The notes below the pieces were generated by a model. It was given only the letters and a program-made list of their open reading frames with translations. It searched no databases and had not been told where the DNA came from. Positions 1-8,269 of a stretch of DNA of 64,000 nucleotides are shown here, one piece after another. The stretch covers positions 148,614-212,613 of the forward strand of contig NZ_PQMG01000005.1 of NCBI RefSeq assembly GCF_008930665.1, given 5' to 3'. A program made the position numbers and the translations under genes. Origin of the DNA: Corynebacterium sp. 74A. GTDB taxonomy: Bacteria; Actinomycetota; Actinomycetes; Mycobacteriales; Mycobacteriaceae. Each line of letters begins with the position of its first letter. Positions within the stretch are counted from its first letter, which is position 1.

Positions 1-576
1 CAACTCAGTCCGTGGCTCGGCGCCACAGACGCCCTCATCACACTTGCCCGCCTCGATAATGTGCCATCGGAGGTGGCGTCGCACAGAGCTACTGAGCTAC
101 TAGAACTCGTAGGGCTGACACATGCACCGGGCACAGTCGGCGCGTTCTCGAGGGGAATGAAGCAACGGCTAGGGATCGCCGCGGCACTGATTACTGCACC
201 GACCCTGCTGATCATGGATGAGCCCACCAGCGCTCTGGACCCCATGGGGCGTGCGGACGTGCTGGCGATCATTAAGGAGCTGAGAGGGCACGCAACCATC
301 ATGTTTTCCTCCCACATTCTGGCGGATGTCGAAAAAGTATCCACCCACCTTGGAGTGCTCCATCGCGGCCGGCTTCTCGCCCAGGGGCAGATCGACGAGC
401 TTCTCGAATCACACGGGATGCCGCGGGCACACTTTGCCCTCAGCACCCGCGCCGAGCACGCCGAGCGCATCGCCGCAGCCATTCACGCAATCGACCCGCA
501 GTCACGCATCGAACCGCAGCACCAGGGACTCGAGCACTTCTACGCACGCCTCACCAAGGGAAAGGAGGAGCAGTGA
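1..576 (+). CDS. ABC transporter ATP-binding protein (5' end outside window)
   Basis: The frame is open from the first base, so the N-terminus with the Walker A loop lies to the left of the window. What remains shows the ABC signature (SRGMKQRLG), Walker B followed by the D-loop (LLIMDEPTSALDP) and the switch histidine (SSHIL), in the order seen in ABC-2-type drug or lantibiotic exporters. It would hydrolyse ATP on the inner face of the membrane to drive the permease encoded immediately downstream, whose start overlaps this stop codon. The substrate cannot be read from the sequence. The ATPase assignment is secure; an export direction is inferred from resemblance to ABC-2 systems. Confidence 0.9.
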   Translation, partial: QLSPWLGATDALITLARLDNVPSEVASHRATELLELVGLTHAPGTVGAFSRGMKQRLGIAAALITAPTLLIMDEPTSALDPMGRADVLAIIKELRGHATIMFSSHILADVEKVSTHLGVLHRGRLLAQGQIDELLESHGMPRAHFALSTRAEHAERIAAAIHAIDPQSRIEPQHQGLEHFYARLTKGKEEQ

Positions 577-1358
577 TGGCGTCTCAGCAGCTACTGCCCC
601 TATGGCGCTACCACGGTGTGCGGCTACTGCGCTCAACCAGCACGTGGGTGATGCTCGCGCTCATCGTGGCGATGGCAGGCACCCAGGGCGTGATTAGCTC
701 GCATATGCCCGAGATCATGAGCAGTCTGGCTGGGCCAGAGATGACCGAGCTTCTGGCCGCCACGATGCCTGAACCATCGTGGCACCACTCCTATGCAGGA
801 TGGATGAAAAACCTGGCGCAAATCATCACGCTCGGGCTGCTCACCATCAACGCACTCGGATACGCGCAGCTGAGCAGCAACGGCGATGTTCCTTTTATTC
901 TGACGAAGAACCTGCGACGCTCCTACTACCTAGCGACGGGGGCTATCTCTACGTGGTGCGCCATCTTTGCTTATGCGGTCATCGGGGCGACATTCACGTG
1001 GGCAGGCACCGCACTGGTATTTTCTGACGCCCCCTATCTCCCAGTCCTCGTTGCCAGCCTGGTGTGGGGTCTAGAAATGACGCTCATCAGCGCAGTCCAG
1101 CTCCTCGCCACCACACTAAAACCAGGTATCGGAGCCCCAGTACTGGCCGGAGTCGGGCTCTATCTTCTCATTGCAATCGGCGGGACATTCGACAGAATTG
1201 CCGCCTATAGCCCACTGGGCCTGTCGCGCCTGAGCACTGAGATCTCGAGCCAGGACGCGGTAGAGGCCTGGCTGATTCCCGTGGGGAGCTCACTGAGCCT
1301 AGTGCTCGTGGTGTTCCTGTGGGGAATCTACAGATTCAACCGCTGCGAGCTCGGTTAA
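576..1358 (+). CDS. ABC-2-type transporter permease
   Basis: A hydrophobic protein of 260 residues with about six membrane segments, beginning with a basic N-terminus and a first segment near residues 25-45. It has no other recognisable domain. The ATG at 576 was chosen because it overlaps the TGA of the ATPase gene (TGATG) and sits six bases after an AAGGAGG-like ribosome site; a GTG one codon earlier is possible. The overlap implies translational coupling and a two-gene transporter operon. It ends shortly before a strong bidirectional hairpin. Substrate unknown. Confidence 0.82.
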   Translation: MASQQLLPLWRYHGVRLLRSTSTWVMLALIVAMAGTQGVISSHMPEIMSSLAGPEMTELLAATMPEPSWHHSYAGWMKNLAQIITLGLLTINALGYAQLSSNGDVPFILTKNLRRSYYLATGAISTWCAIFAYAVIGATFTWAGTALVFSDAPYLPVLVASLVWGLEMTLISAVQLLATTLKPGIGAPVLAGVGLYLLIAIGGTFDRIAAYSPLGLSRLSTEISSQDAVEAWLIPVGSSLSLVLVVFLWGIYRFNRCELG

Positions 1359-1389
1359 GCACCGCGCCGCCCCACTGAAGGACATAAAA

Positions 1390-1429
1390 AAATCTCCCGG
1401 CGCATCTATCAGGATGCGTCGGGAGATTT
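1390..1429. terminator. Bidirectional intrinsic terminator
   Basis: A 17-bp stem (arms 1390-1406 and 1413-1429, one G-U type mismatch) with a 6-base loop. A run of A on its left side becomes a U-tract for leftward transcription, so it best terminates the minus-strand tRNA-Ser; it can also stop transcription leaving the ABC permease. Confidence 0.85.
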
Positions 1430-1434
1430 GTCAG

Positions 1435-1523
1435 TGGCGGAGGATGTGGGATTTGAACCCACGAGGGGCGTGAACCCCGCACGCGTTCCAGGCGTGTGAC
1501 ATAGGCCGCTAGTCGAATCCTCC
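1435..1523 (-). tRNA. tRNA-Ser (anticodon GGA)
   Basis: On the minus strand the 5' end is at 1523 and the 3' CCA is encoded at 1437-1435. The acceptor stem pairs GGAGGAT with ATCCTCC. The anticodon stem CACGC/GCGTG holds the loop CTGGAAC, giving anticodon GGA. A long GC-rich variable arm and a total of 89 bases with CCA are typical of class II serine tRNA. The T arm carries GGTTCAAATCC. A strong terminator follows at 1390-1429. Confidence 0.95.
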
Positions 1524-1717
1524 ATGCCAAACACAAGCGCAGAGCGCCTCTGTTCGCTAGATACACTACACACACTCGACCACAAACCCAAAAACGCCTT
1601 GTCAGCCGCCCTCTTTTCGCCGGTCAACCAGCAGCCCGGCGCGCCGGTCGCCCCAGAGCCCGCCGAGATCGCCTACCTTATTGCTTCTCACGCTTGGCTA
1701 TTGCTACAGTGGTACAC

Positions 1718-1803
1718 GGATTCCACGCGGCGTCCATCTTGTGAACTCCCCCAGGGCAGGAATGCAGCAAGGGTCAGCGAGCTCTGACGGGTGCGTGGGA
1801 TCC
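1718..1803 (+). ncRNA. ffs: Signal recognition particle RNA (4.5S type)
   Basis: The apical domain-IV hairpin is visible around 1741-1775, with GTGAACTCCCCCAGG on one arm and GCAGCAAGGGTCAG on the other flanking a GGCAGGAATGC loop region; this is the Ffh-binding core of bacterial SRP RNA. The ends pair (GGATTCCACGC with GCGTGGGATCC), which sets the approximate borders. A T-rich stretch follows. It would form the SRP with Ffh for co-translational membrane targeting. Exact ends are uncertain by a few bases. Confidence 0.88.
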
Positions 1804-1835
1804 CTTTATTGTTTCTGGGGTAGGTTCCCGGCGCC

Positions 1836-1846
1836 GCTTATCGACG
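1836..1846 (+). repeat. First of ten copies of the 11-mer GCTTATCGACG
   Basis: Exact copies start at 1836, 24764, 38569, 47754, 49783 and 55938 on the plus strand. Minus-strand copies occupy 11324-11334, 25911-25921, 26569-26579 and 59489-59499. A one-base variant lies at 41446. Six copies extend to GCTTATCGACGC. They are not part of longer repeats or visible hairpins. Six of the ten overlap a stop codon or lie within about 50 bases of one. The word is far above chance for its length; its role is unknown (see findings). Confidence 0.7.
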
Positions 1847-1867
1847 CCACGAGCACGCCGCTCCGCA

Positions 1868-3078
1868 CTACTGAGTGGCGAGAATATCCTCCACGATCTC
1901 CGCGGCCGCCTGGCCGGAGGCGATAGCGCCATCTGTGGACGCATTGCCGAATTGATCGCCGCAGGCCACCACCAATTCATGCCGCAGCGCGCGGTCGCCG
2001 CCCGGCTCGCTAGGGGCCACGGCGGGCAGAGTATCGGGCACATCGTGGGTGGCCACACAGCGCCACGCGGTGGTGTCCACCCCGTAGATCTCACCCAGGT
2101 GGCGGCGCGTATCCTCCTCGCTCGGCTCGGTATCATCGCTGAGCGTCAGCGCGGCAATGAGATGCTGGCCGGCCGGCGCATACTCGGGCGCGACATGGCT
2201 CACCACGCAGGTCGTGGTCACAGGTCCATATTCTCCGGAGGTACCACGCCCGTCGATATGCACCGCAGCGGTATCACTGGGGGCCTCATCGGCGGCGAAC
2301 CAGAAGGTGCGCGTGCCATGCATCGCCGGGGTATCAGTACCCATCAACTCAGCCGAGGACTCCAGTCCGGCAGCGAGCACAATGCTGCGCGCGTGCAGCT
2401 CTGTCTCTCCCACCCACATGGTGGCCGTGGTGGTATCGATTCGGCTCACCGGCTGGTTCAACCGCACATCTAGGCCCTCAGCCATGATGCGCGGCAGGGT
2501 GCGCATGCCGCCGCTCGGCAGGCCAGGAGTACCGGCCATGAACATCGACAGCAGCCACGCGGTGTGCCTAAAGGAGGTACTGCCCTCTCGTTCTGCCACC
2601 ACGCCAGCGAGGAAAGGATCGAGAACGTGGCGTCGTAAAGCGCCACTAAAACCGGCCTTATCGAAGGCCTCGGCGCGCGTGGTATCGGCGCTGGTAATCC
2701 CCTTGAGCAGGCGCAACGCGGCGAGATCCTCCTTGGCCACCAAACCAGATTTCAGCACGGCGGGCAGCGCCTGCGGCCAGCGCGTGGGGTCGTTGAGCTC
2801 CACTAGGTCGGACTCGGTGCGCACCCGTAGCGCGCGGGGAAAGAACGCAGCCCGAGCCGCGTGATGTCGATGCTGGCGCGCAGGTGACGGTAGGCGGGGT
2901 TTAAGATTTGGAAGCCGCGGTCGACGAGGAAGCCATCGACCTCCTCGGTCGTGATGCGGCCGCCGAGGCGATCGCTCGCCTCGAGGACGATGACGCTGTG
3001 GCCGCTGTCCTGCACGGCGCGGGCAGCGGCCAAACCGGCCACGCCGGCGCCAATAACGATGACATCATAGGTGGTCAT
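1868..3078 (-). pseudogene. FAD-dependent amine oxidase / protoporphyrinogen oxidase-like, frameshifted
   Basis: The first 80 or so codons (3078 leftward) carry the Rossmann FAD motif GAGVAGLAAARAVQ and the second conserved stretch DRLGGRI of flavin amine oxidases. The reading then continues in another frame, with family-typical sequence from about RVRTESDLVEL to a C-terminal FAD-contacting block (ACGDQFGNASTDGAIASGQ). The switch lies at a short C run on the coding strand (GGGG at 2836-2839 on the plus strand): adding one C would restore SFPRALRVRTES. So either the gene is inactivated, its tract is phase-variable, or the assembly has a one-base indel. The start at 3078 has a good AGGAG site. 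Substrate unknown; family members oxidise amines, carotenoids or porphyrinogens. Confidence 0.8.
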
Positions 3079-3111
3079 AGGCGGTGTGCTCCTAGGATTG
3101 GGGAAAGGAAT

Positions 3112-3633
3112 CTAGAGCTCGACGGTGCCGCTATCGCCCGAGGGGCGCTCATCGGAGACGAGACCAGTAAATGTCCGAACCATCAGGGAGGGGCGCGAGG
3201 GGCTTTCCCAGTACTGGGCGGACTCGCCACGCACGATCAGAACCACCTTGTCGGTGTTCTCGGGGTGTTCGCCCTCCTCCGAAAAAGCATCGGTGCCCGG
3301 GCCCCAGAGCTCGGCGAGCAGCTCGGTGTCGTGGGAAATCTCGCCCACTCCCGCAACGGAGACGAAAGACATGTCATCGTTGAAGGCCAGATTCACCTGC
3401 GCCCCATCTGCCTGCTGGGCGGTATCGCCCTCCTGGGGAAGGATAAATACGATCTCGCCGTTGTCGCGGACCGCCTGGACCGTCATGGGACGAGACACCA
3501 ACGACCCAGCGCTATCCGTGGTGGTGACCATGGCAAAACGCGCCGAGCGGATGAGCTCGCGCACTGTGCGCCGCTGCTGTGCAGCGCGATCGGTGGAGTC
3601 AGGGGTGGATTGTGATGTGTGTGTAGCACTCAT
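3112..3633 (-). CDS. Pyridoxamine 5'-phosphate oxidase family (FMN split-barrel) protein
   Basis: 173 residues. The segment RFAMVTTTDSAGSLVSRPM followed by an acidic strand (GEIVFILP) and FNDDMSFVSVAGVGEI is the usual opening of the FMN-binding split barrel in general-stress-protein-26-like members of the PNPOx superfamily. These bind FMN or a deazaflavin and often act as small reductases, but the reaction cannot be assigned from sequence. It lies 33 bases upstream of the amine oxidase gene on the same strand, so the two flavin-type genes probably share an mRNA. A Ser/Thr-rich N-terminal tail of about 20 residues precedes the domain. Confidence 0.78.
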   Translation of the reverse strand: MSATHTSQSTPDSTDRAAQQRRTVRELIRSARFAMVTTTDSAGSLVSRPMTVQAVRDNGEIVFILPQEGDTAQQADGAQVNLAFNDDMSFVSVAGVGEISHDTELLAELWGPGTDAFSEEGEHPENTDKVVLIVRGESAQYWESPSRPSLMVRTFTGLVSDERPSGDSGTVEL

Positions 3634-3704
3634 AGGGCCATCCTAGGCGTCATTCGGCACTGCCGACGCGGGCTGGGGATGGATGGCCAACCTCTCAGCC
3701 CAGT

Positions 3705-4418
3705 TCAGTCCGCCTCCCGCAGCTGGGCATCGAGCGCCGTCAAGGCGCTGCGCACACACGCGATCTTGAGCCCACCGCTGATCACCGGCCACGCCCACGG
3801 TGCGGCTGCACCCACAATCTGGCGTCGCTCGGGCCGAAGCGCCGACCAGAACGTGGCATGCAGCGCCAGCAGTGCCATGACTTGTGCACCACATAGCTCC
3901 GCCCGCGAGGCCACCGAGAACGCCTGCGAGAGATCTGCCTCCTGAGGTGCCTCCGAGCCGCGGCGCCCCGTCAGCTGCGGCAGCACTGCGATAACACCGA
4001 CGATCCCCGCCGGCAGGGCCGCCGCCACGATCCCTGGACCCCATTTCTTCGGCTGGCCACCCAGCGACCACTGGACGGGCGCCGTCTTGAGACTCGCCAC
4101 CGCGAGGGCGCCAGCAGCCACGCCAAGACCGCCGATACGCGGCCCGAGCTGCAGCACGCGACGCCACCTAGCAGGAATATGCTCGGCGAGATCCGGCAAG
4201 GAATCATCGGGGCGAATCCAACCCGCCTTCACCGCCACCGCCCCGAGGTTGAGATCCCAGCCCAACCCCAAGGTGCGGGGCACAAACAGACGCGGATTTT
4301 CCGGCTCGAAGTTATCGAGCACCGCATCTCGATCCCCCGCCCAGAACGAGGACACCGGCAGCCCACACACGCGCCGCTGCCCATCCTCGTCGAGAGTCCA
4401 CCAGTTCATTGTGCTCAC
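3705..4418 (-). CDS. DUF5808-type membrane protein
   Basis: 237 residues. The N-terminal part contains ENPRLFVPRTLGLGWDLN, matching the DUF5808 pattern (PRLFVPKR..GLGWTLNFG). Three or four hydrophobic segments follow (around residues 95-115, 128-148, 180-195 and 207-225), so it is probably an integral membrane protein. The GTG start abuts the stop of the upstream padR gene, and PadR regulators are often coupled to DUF5808 proteins, so PadR probably controls its own partner. No catalytic motif is visible. An ATG three codons in is an alternative start. Confidence 0.7.
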   Translation of the reverse strand: MSTMNWWTLDEDGQRRVCGLPVSSFWAGDRDAVLDNFEPENPRLFVPRTLGLGWDLNLGAVAVKAGWIRPDDSLPDLAEHIPARWRRVLQLGPRIGGLGVAAGALAVASLKTAPVQWSLGGQPKKWGPGIVAAALPAGIVGVIAVLPQLTGRRGSEAPQEADLSQAFSVASRAELCGAQVMALLALHATFWSALRPERRQIVGAAAPWAWPVISGGLKIACVRSALTALDAQLREAD

Positions 4419-4739
4419 TCATGCCTTCCGTGTTGTTGCCGCCACCGCCGCCGCGAGCTGCTCCCATTCCTCTGCCAGCTGCACGAGGCGGGTGCGCCCA
4501 GAAGTGGTGAGCTCATAGATTTTGCGCGGCGGCCCTATAGGAGACTCCTCCCACGAGGTGCCCACCATTCCGGTTTTGCGGAGTCGAGCGAGCAGCGGAT
4601 AGACCGTGCCGGAGGAGACCTCGAGGCCCGCCTCCACGCGCAGCCGCTCGAGCACCTCGCCGCCATAGGATGCTCGTTCCTGCAGCAGCCCAAGCACAAC
4701 CAGCTCGATAGCTCCCTTGCGCAATTGCGATTCCGCCAT
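4419..4739 (-). CDS. PadR family transcriptional regulator
   Basis: 106 residues, the usual length of short (subfamily 2) PadR proteins. The winged helix is plain: IELVVLGLLQERASYGGEVLERL, then SGTVYPLLARLRKTGMV and the wing GPPRKIYELTTSGRTRL. The C-terminal helix is the dimer arm. It is the first gene of a two-gene unit with the DUF5808 membrane protein, the usual arrangement in which PadR represses the pair until an envelope stress or ligand is sensed. An 11-base palindrome-like element lies just upstream. Confidence 0.9.
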   Translation of the reverse strand: MAESQLRKGAIELVVLGLLQERASYGGEVLERLRVEAGLEVSSGTVYPLLARLRKTGMVGTSWEESPIGPPRKIYELTTSGRTRLVQLAEEWEQLAAAVAATTRKA

Positions 4740-4765
4740 ATAGCCCCCTCGCCCAACCTAGTAGC

Positions 4766-4776
4766 GTGTCATACAC
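4766..4776. promoter_or_regulatory. Possible PadR operator
   Basis: GTGT-CAT-ACAC, an inverted repeat 27-37 bases upstream of the padR start and within its likely promoter. PadR operators are often short dyads of this kind. Only position and symmetry support it. Confidence 0.3.
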
Positions 4777-4869
4777 AGTAGCTGCCGAAAAGACACCCAC
4801 CAAGAAACACCTGCGGGCGCCGCCTAGTCCCGCAAGAGATGGCGCGCCACACCCGTGGGGCTGCACCCG

Positions 4870-5568
4870 TTATATGGACGGGGGAGTCTCGGAAGTATGC
4901 CCCTGGAAAAGGGTGTACTCGATGACGTCAGTAGGAAGATCCGGCCGCCATCGTTCATGCGCTGCTTCAACCACATCGAGATATGAGGTGTAGCCGGCAG
5001 GTGTCCAGCCTGTCGTTGTCTTCCACCCCAGGGACTGCGCCACCCTCCTATCGAGAATGAGCGGGTGCCGGGTATCGCTTGGGCTAGGCTGCCCCGCGGC
5101 GAAGTACAGCAGCTTGGTGAAGAAGCTAGGCCCCAACCCTGTAATCTTTGCTGGTCCCGAACGATAGAACAGTGCATAGCCTTCGGCCGCCGGCACTGTC
5201 GACGCAGCTGTGATCCCCTCCACGAGCCTGCCGGGCGCGTCGGGCTCGTGGAGGGGACGAACACTTCGAGAAATCTGCAGAGCACTCGTCCCAGCACCCC
5301 AGGAGCAGACAGCGACGTAGAAGTTCACGGCGTCCTCTTCGGTCTCCACGGATTGCCCGATCTCGAACAGCCTCTGCCGAGACACCGAAAGGGCCGGCTC
5401 CTTTCTCTCCAAGAACCACGGCAGGGGAAGTTCCGCCGGCCACTTCTTCTTCCACGATGCGGGGTAAAAGCTGACTGTCTGCTCCCACACGGTCTCTGGG
5501 GATACAGCCTCCTCCGGTGCGCCCAGAACAGCGAGAGCAGCCCTCAGAGCTTTCTGCGATACCGCCAT
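4870..5568 (-). CDS. OGG-fold DNA glycosylase-like protein
   Basis: 232 residues. The helix-hairpin-helix signature is at about 138-156 (GPAKITGLGPSFFTKLLYF), with K152 in the position of the 8-oxoguanine glycosylase catalytic lysine and D173 (ILDRRVA) about 20 residues later, where OGG1 has its catalytic aspartate. The fold is the compact OGG-like family found mostly in accessory regions, so base excision from modified or foreign DNA is a reasonable guess. It is transcribed away from a GIY-YIG nuclease gene 280 bases off, beside tRNA-Thr. The role, repair or defence, is not established. Confidence in the fold is moderate. Confidence 0.65.
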   Translation of the reverse strand: MAVSQKALRAALAVLGAPEEAVSPETVWEQTVSFYPASWKKKWPAELPLPWFLERKEPALSVSRQRLFEIGQSVETEEDAVNFYVAVCSWGAGTSALQISRSVRPLHEPDAPGRLVEGITAASTVPAAEGYALFYRSGPAKITGLGPSFFTKLLYFAAGQPSPSDTRHPLILDRRVAQSLGWKTTTGWTPAGYTSYLDVVEAAHERWRPDLPTDVIEYTLFQGHTSETPPSI

Positions 5569-5848
5569 GACATCTCCTCCACAGACCCGACCACCACACG
5601 GACACCACGTATCTCCAGCCTCAACTTACAACGCCTGTGCCTGTGCCACAGCGATTGTGCTCAGCTCGGCTGCTCATACCCACTGGGCACTCCACCCAAT
5701 CGGCTCTTGTCACTGGCGGAGAAGAGTCCACTCCGCTTCGCGTCCCGATAGGCTTATACAACAGATCTGTGTCGCAACCCCAGCCCCGCCAGAGTCCCTG
5801 GAGAGCCTGTACCGAATCCGGCTGGGATAAAAATCGGAGGATGTTTCG

Positions 5849-6820
5849 ATGAATGGCAAGCAAGTTCGGCTCTACCTCGTCGACGGCACCGTCGGCGGGC
5901 TGATGACCGCCGAGATTCTCAACTGGACTGGGCACATGCTCCGGGCACGCCGCAAGGACCTCGCTAGGCTCAAGAATCGCGAGGAAGCCCAAAGAACTGG
6001 CGTTTACGTCCTCTTCGGCACTAATGAGGACGGTGAGCGGGCCGCCTATATCGGCGAGGGCGACAATGTCATCAAACGGCTGGAGAATCACAACGCCCGC
6101 AAGGACTTCTGGGAAGACGTCGTCATCATCACATCCAAGGACATGAACCTCACCAAGGCCCACGTGAGGTACCTCGAGTCGGAGCTGATTACACTCGCTA
6201 AGTCCATCGGTCGGATCTCCCTTTACAACAGTGTCTCCCCGAGCGGCGGAGCTGCCCTGCCCGAGGCTGATCAATCCGACATGCAGTACTTCATCACCCA
6301 GATACGGATTCTCATGCCGGTTCTCGGCTTCGATATCTTCCGAGGCCGCACCACCCCACTGACGATCCCCGAGGGGTCCACTGCCCCAGTCGCTCCTGCG
6401 CCGACTGATGAAGCCTCTGAGTCTTCGGACAGCCCCGTCTTCTACTTTAGAAACCGGAAAGGGGCCGACGCCCAAGCACAGCTCATCGATGGCGAGTTCA
6501 CTCTCTTGGCAGGCTCCATCATCCCCGCGGCCATGAAGGACAACCCCGCTTGGTCCGATTCGACGAGGAAACAATTCACCAACCGCCAAGCCCTGCATGC
6601 GACGATCGTGGAAACCTCCAGACCCGGCCCCACACCGGATCTAGTCCAGCTAGTGAAAAACGTCGTGTTCACCTCCCCTTCCGCCGCCGGGGCCATCGTC
6701 TCTGGCTGGGTATCCGCGAATGGGCGGACCCTCTGGAAGACGGAGACAAGACAGACCCTGGGCGATTGGGAGGAGGGGCAAGAAACGACCACCACCGCAG
6801 GTCGAGGCCACCAGCCATAA
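5849..6820 (+). CDS. GIY-YIG nuclease with DUF4357 domain
   Basis: 323 residues. The GIY-YIG nuclease core is at about 50-130: GVYVLFG (51-57), AAYIGEGDNV (66-74), a basic residue (K76/R77), catalytic Glu in YLESELI (E110) and Asn in LYNS (N127). A linker rich in Pro and Ser follows near 170-195. Residues about 198-300 match the DUF4357 pattern, ending with GWVSANGRTLWK. The start ATG has a GGAGG site seven bases upstream. This architecture occurs in accessory loci across bacteria with no settled function; the nuclease fold suggests single-site DNA cleavage. A hairpin terminator follows directly. It is divergent from the OGG-like gene and convergent with tRNA-Thr. Confidence 0.82.
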   Translation: MNGKQVRLYLVDGTVGGLMTAEILNWTGHMLRARRKDLARLKNREEAQRTGVYVLFGTNEDGERAAYIGEGDNVIKRLENHNARKDFWEDVVIITSKDMNLTKAHVRYLESELITLAKSIGRISLYNSVSPSGGAALPEADQSDMQYFITQIRILMPVLGFDIFRGRTTPLTIPEGSTAPVAPAPTDEASESSDSPVFYFRNRKGADAQAQLIDGEFTLLAGSIIPAAMKDNPAWSDSTRKQFTNRQALHATIVETSRPGPTPDLVQLVKNVVFTSPSAAGAIVSGWVSANGRTLWKTETRQTLGDWEEGQETTTTAGRGHQP

Positions 6821-6825
6821 GAAAA

Positions 6826-6857
6826 AGCCCCACCTTCCTTTCCCGGAAAGTGGGGCT
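6826..6857. terminator. Bidirectional terminator between GIY-YIG gene and tRNA-Thr
   Basis: Arms AGCCCCAC (6826-6833) and GTGGGGCT (6850-6857). Five A on the left give a U-run for the minus-strand tRNA, and CTTTTTC at 6863-6869 serves the plus strand. Confidence 0.75.
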
Positions 6858-6872
6858 GACCTGCTTTTTCAG

Positions 6873-6948
6873 TGGAGCCGCCTGCGAGAATCGAACTCGC
6901 GACCTTCTCATTACGAGTGAGATGCTCTACCGACTGAGCTAAGGCGGC
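6873..6948 (-). tRNA. tRNA-Thr (anticodon CGT)
   Basis: Minus strand, 5' end at 6948, encoded CCA at 6875-6873, 76 bases. The acceptor stem GCCGCCT pairs with AGGCGGC; the anticodon loop CTCGTAA gives CGT; the T arm carries GTTCGATTC. Its 3' end faces the OGG-like/GIY-YIG islet, the side on which integrating elements usually insert, but I found no duplicated 3' tRNA sequence at the far edge. Confidence 0.95.
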
Positions 6949-7031
6949 CGGTATCACGACGCCAGAGGCGTCGCCATTACCGACTGGAAGTGTAGCGCAC
7001 CACAGCGCACATTCCTAAATCCGCCCGTCGG

Positions 7032-8216
7032 CTACTGCTCCACCCCATACGCCAGCCGGAATTTCCCGATCATCGCATCCAACGCCACCGTGGGGCGCAC
7101 ATTAAATGTCAGCATCTCCCGGCATTCCGCAATCGCATCGATGCAGCGCAGCAGCCCCGCCACCCCCACCTGTTCGGCGAGATCGCGCGAGAGCCCCGCA
7201 AAATCTGGGTGCGTCAGGCTTGTCGACGCCGCGCTCGCCACAATGATCGCATCCCTATACAGTCCAGCGAGGTCGGTGAGAGCCAGATCGAGCGCATCCT
7301 GGGTGGAGCGGGTCCGCCGCCGCTTCTGCTGCTTTTCGAGCTCTTTCAGCTCGCCCCTGCTGCCCCGCAGCGCCGCGGCGGTTCCCTTGCCCCGCGAGCC
7401 CATGCCGAGGGACTGCTTCAGCTCGTCTGTTTCCTTTTCATTGTGGGCGGCGAGGGTGCTCTCGGTTTCGTCTTCGATCACTTTCACCAGCGCCGCCACG
7501 TCTTGGAAGGCACTGGAGCCGTGGTTGACGAGTTCCGCGAGCTGCAGCACTCGTGCCCGTCGTTTCTGCGCCTGGGTGTCGGTGGCGAGGTGCCGGGCGC
7601 GGCCGATGTGCCCGCTGGAGGCTGCCGCCGCTAGGTGCGCGGCCTGCTCGTTGGCCACCCCCTCCCTCATCAGTAGCTCGGCCACGTCCTCGGGGCTGGG
7701 CATGGGGATATAGAGGTGGCGGCAGCGCGAGCGCAACGTCACCGAGAAGTCCTCAGGGTCGGTGGAGGGCGCGCAGAAGATCATGACGGTGCGCTCCGGC
7801 GGCTCCTCCACAGTCTTCAGCAAGGCATTGGAGGACTCCGATCCGAGCCGGTCGGCGTCTTCGATGATGATCACGCGCCACCGCCCGTGGGTGGGCGAGG
7901 TATTGGCCAGCGGGACGATGCGGTCGCGGACCTGGGCCACGGGGATCACCACGCCCTCGGGCACGAGGTGAAACACATCGGGGTGGGTATCGGCGAACAC
8001 CATCCGGCAGCCCTCGCACTGCCCACAGCCATAGCCGCCTGGGGTGTCACAGACGAGCGCGGCGGCAAAAGCTCGAGCGGCCACTGATCGTCCAGATCCG
8101 GGTGGGCCTGTGAGGAGCCACGCATGGGTCATGTGCTCGGGGTGCGAGGCGGCGTCGACAAGCGCCCGTGTCACGCTCGTCGCCCCAGCGAGGCGGTTGA
8201 ATACTTCGGAGCTCAC
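7032..8216 (-). CDS. holB: DNA polymerase III subunit delta'
   Basis: 394 residues, normal for actinobacteria. The AAA+ P-loop is GPPGSGRS near residues 37-44, followed by the four-cysteine zinc module (CDTPGGYGCGQCEGC) typical of clamp-loader subunits, Walker B IIIEDADRL and the sensor region with the SRC motif (TLRSRCRHL). A Lys/Glu-rich linker appears around 270-305. It is a clamp-loader subunit that helps open and load the beta sliding clamp. It is transcribed away from the adenylate cyclase gene, 53 bases apart, and its stop lies about 80 bases from tRNA-Thr. Confidence 0.93.
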   Translation of the reverse strand: MSSEVFNRLAGATSVTRALVDAASHPEHMTHAWLLTGPPGSGRSVAARAFAAALVCDTPGGYGCGQCEGCRMVFADTHPDVFHLVPEGVVIPVAQVRDRIVPLANTSPTHGRWRVIIIEDADRLGSESSNALLKTVEEPPERTVMIFCAPSTDPEDFSVTLRSRCRHLYIPMPSPEDVAELLMREGVANEQAAHLAAAASSGHIGRARHLATDTQAQKRRARVLQLAELVNHGSSAFQDVAALVKVIEDETESTLAAHNEKETDELKQSLGMGSRGKGTAAALRGSRGELKELEKQQKRRRTRSTQDALDLALTDLAGLYRDAIIVASAASTSLTHPDFAGLSRDLAEQVGVAGLLRCIDAIAECREMLTFNVRPTVALDAMIGKFRLAYGVEQ

Positions 8217-8269
8217 GACAAACTAGCGTAGCTCACCGAAACGGAGATCAACTGATTAAAGTAATCACT

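Noticed and set aside
4750..6948. Possible integrated island with a duplicated tRNA-Thr 3' end
   Set aside because: I found only a 7-base match (GCCGCCT near 4821) to the tRNA 3' part at the far edge, and no integrase gene.
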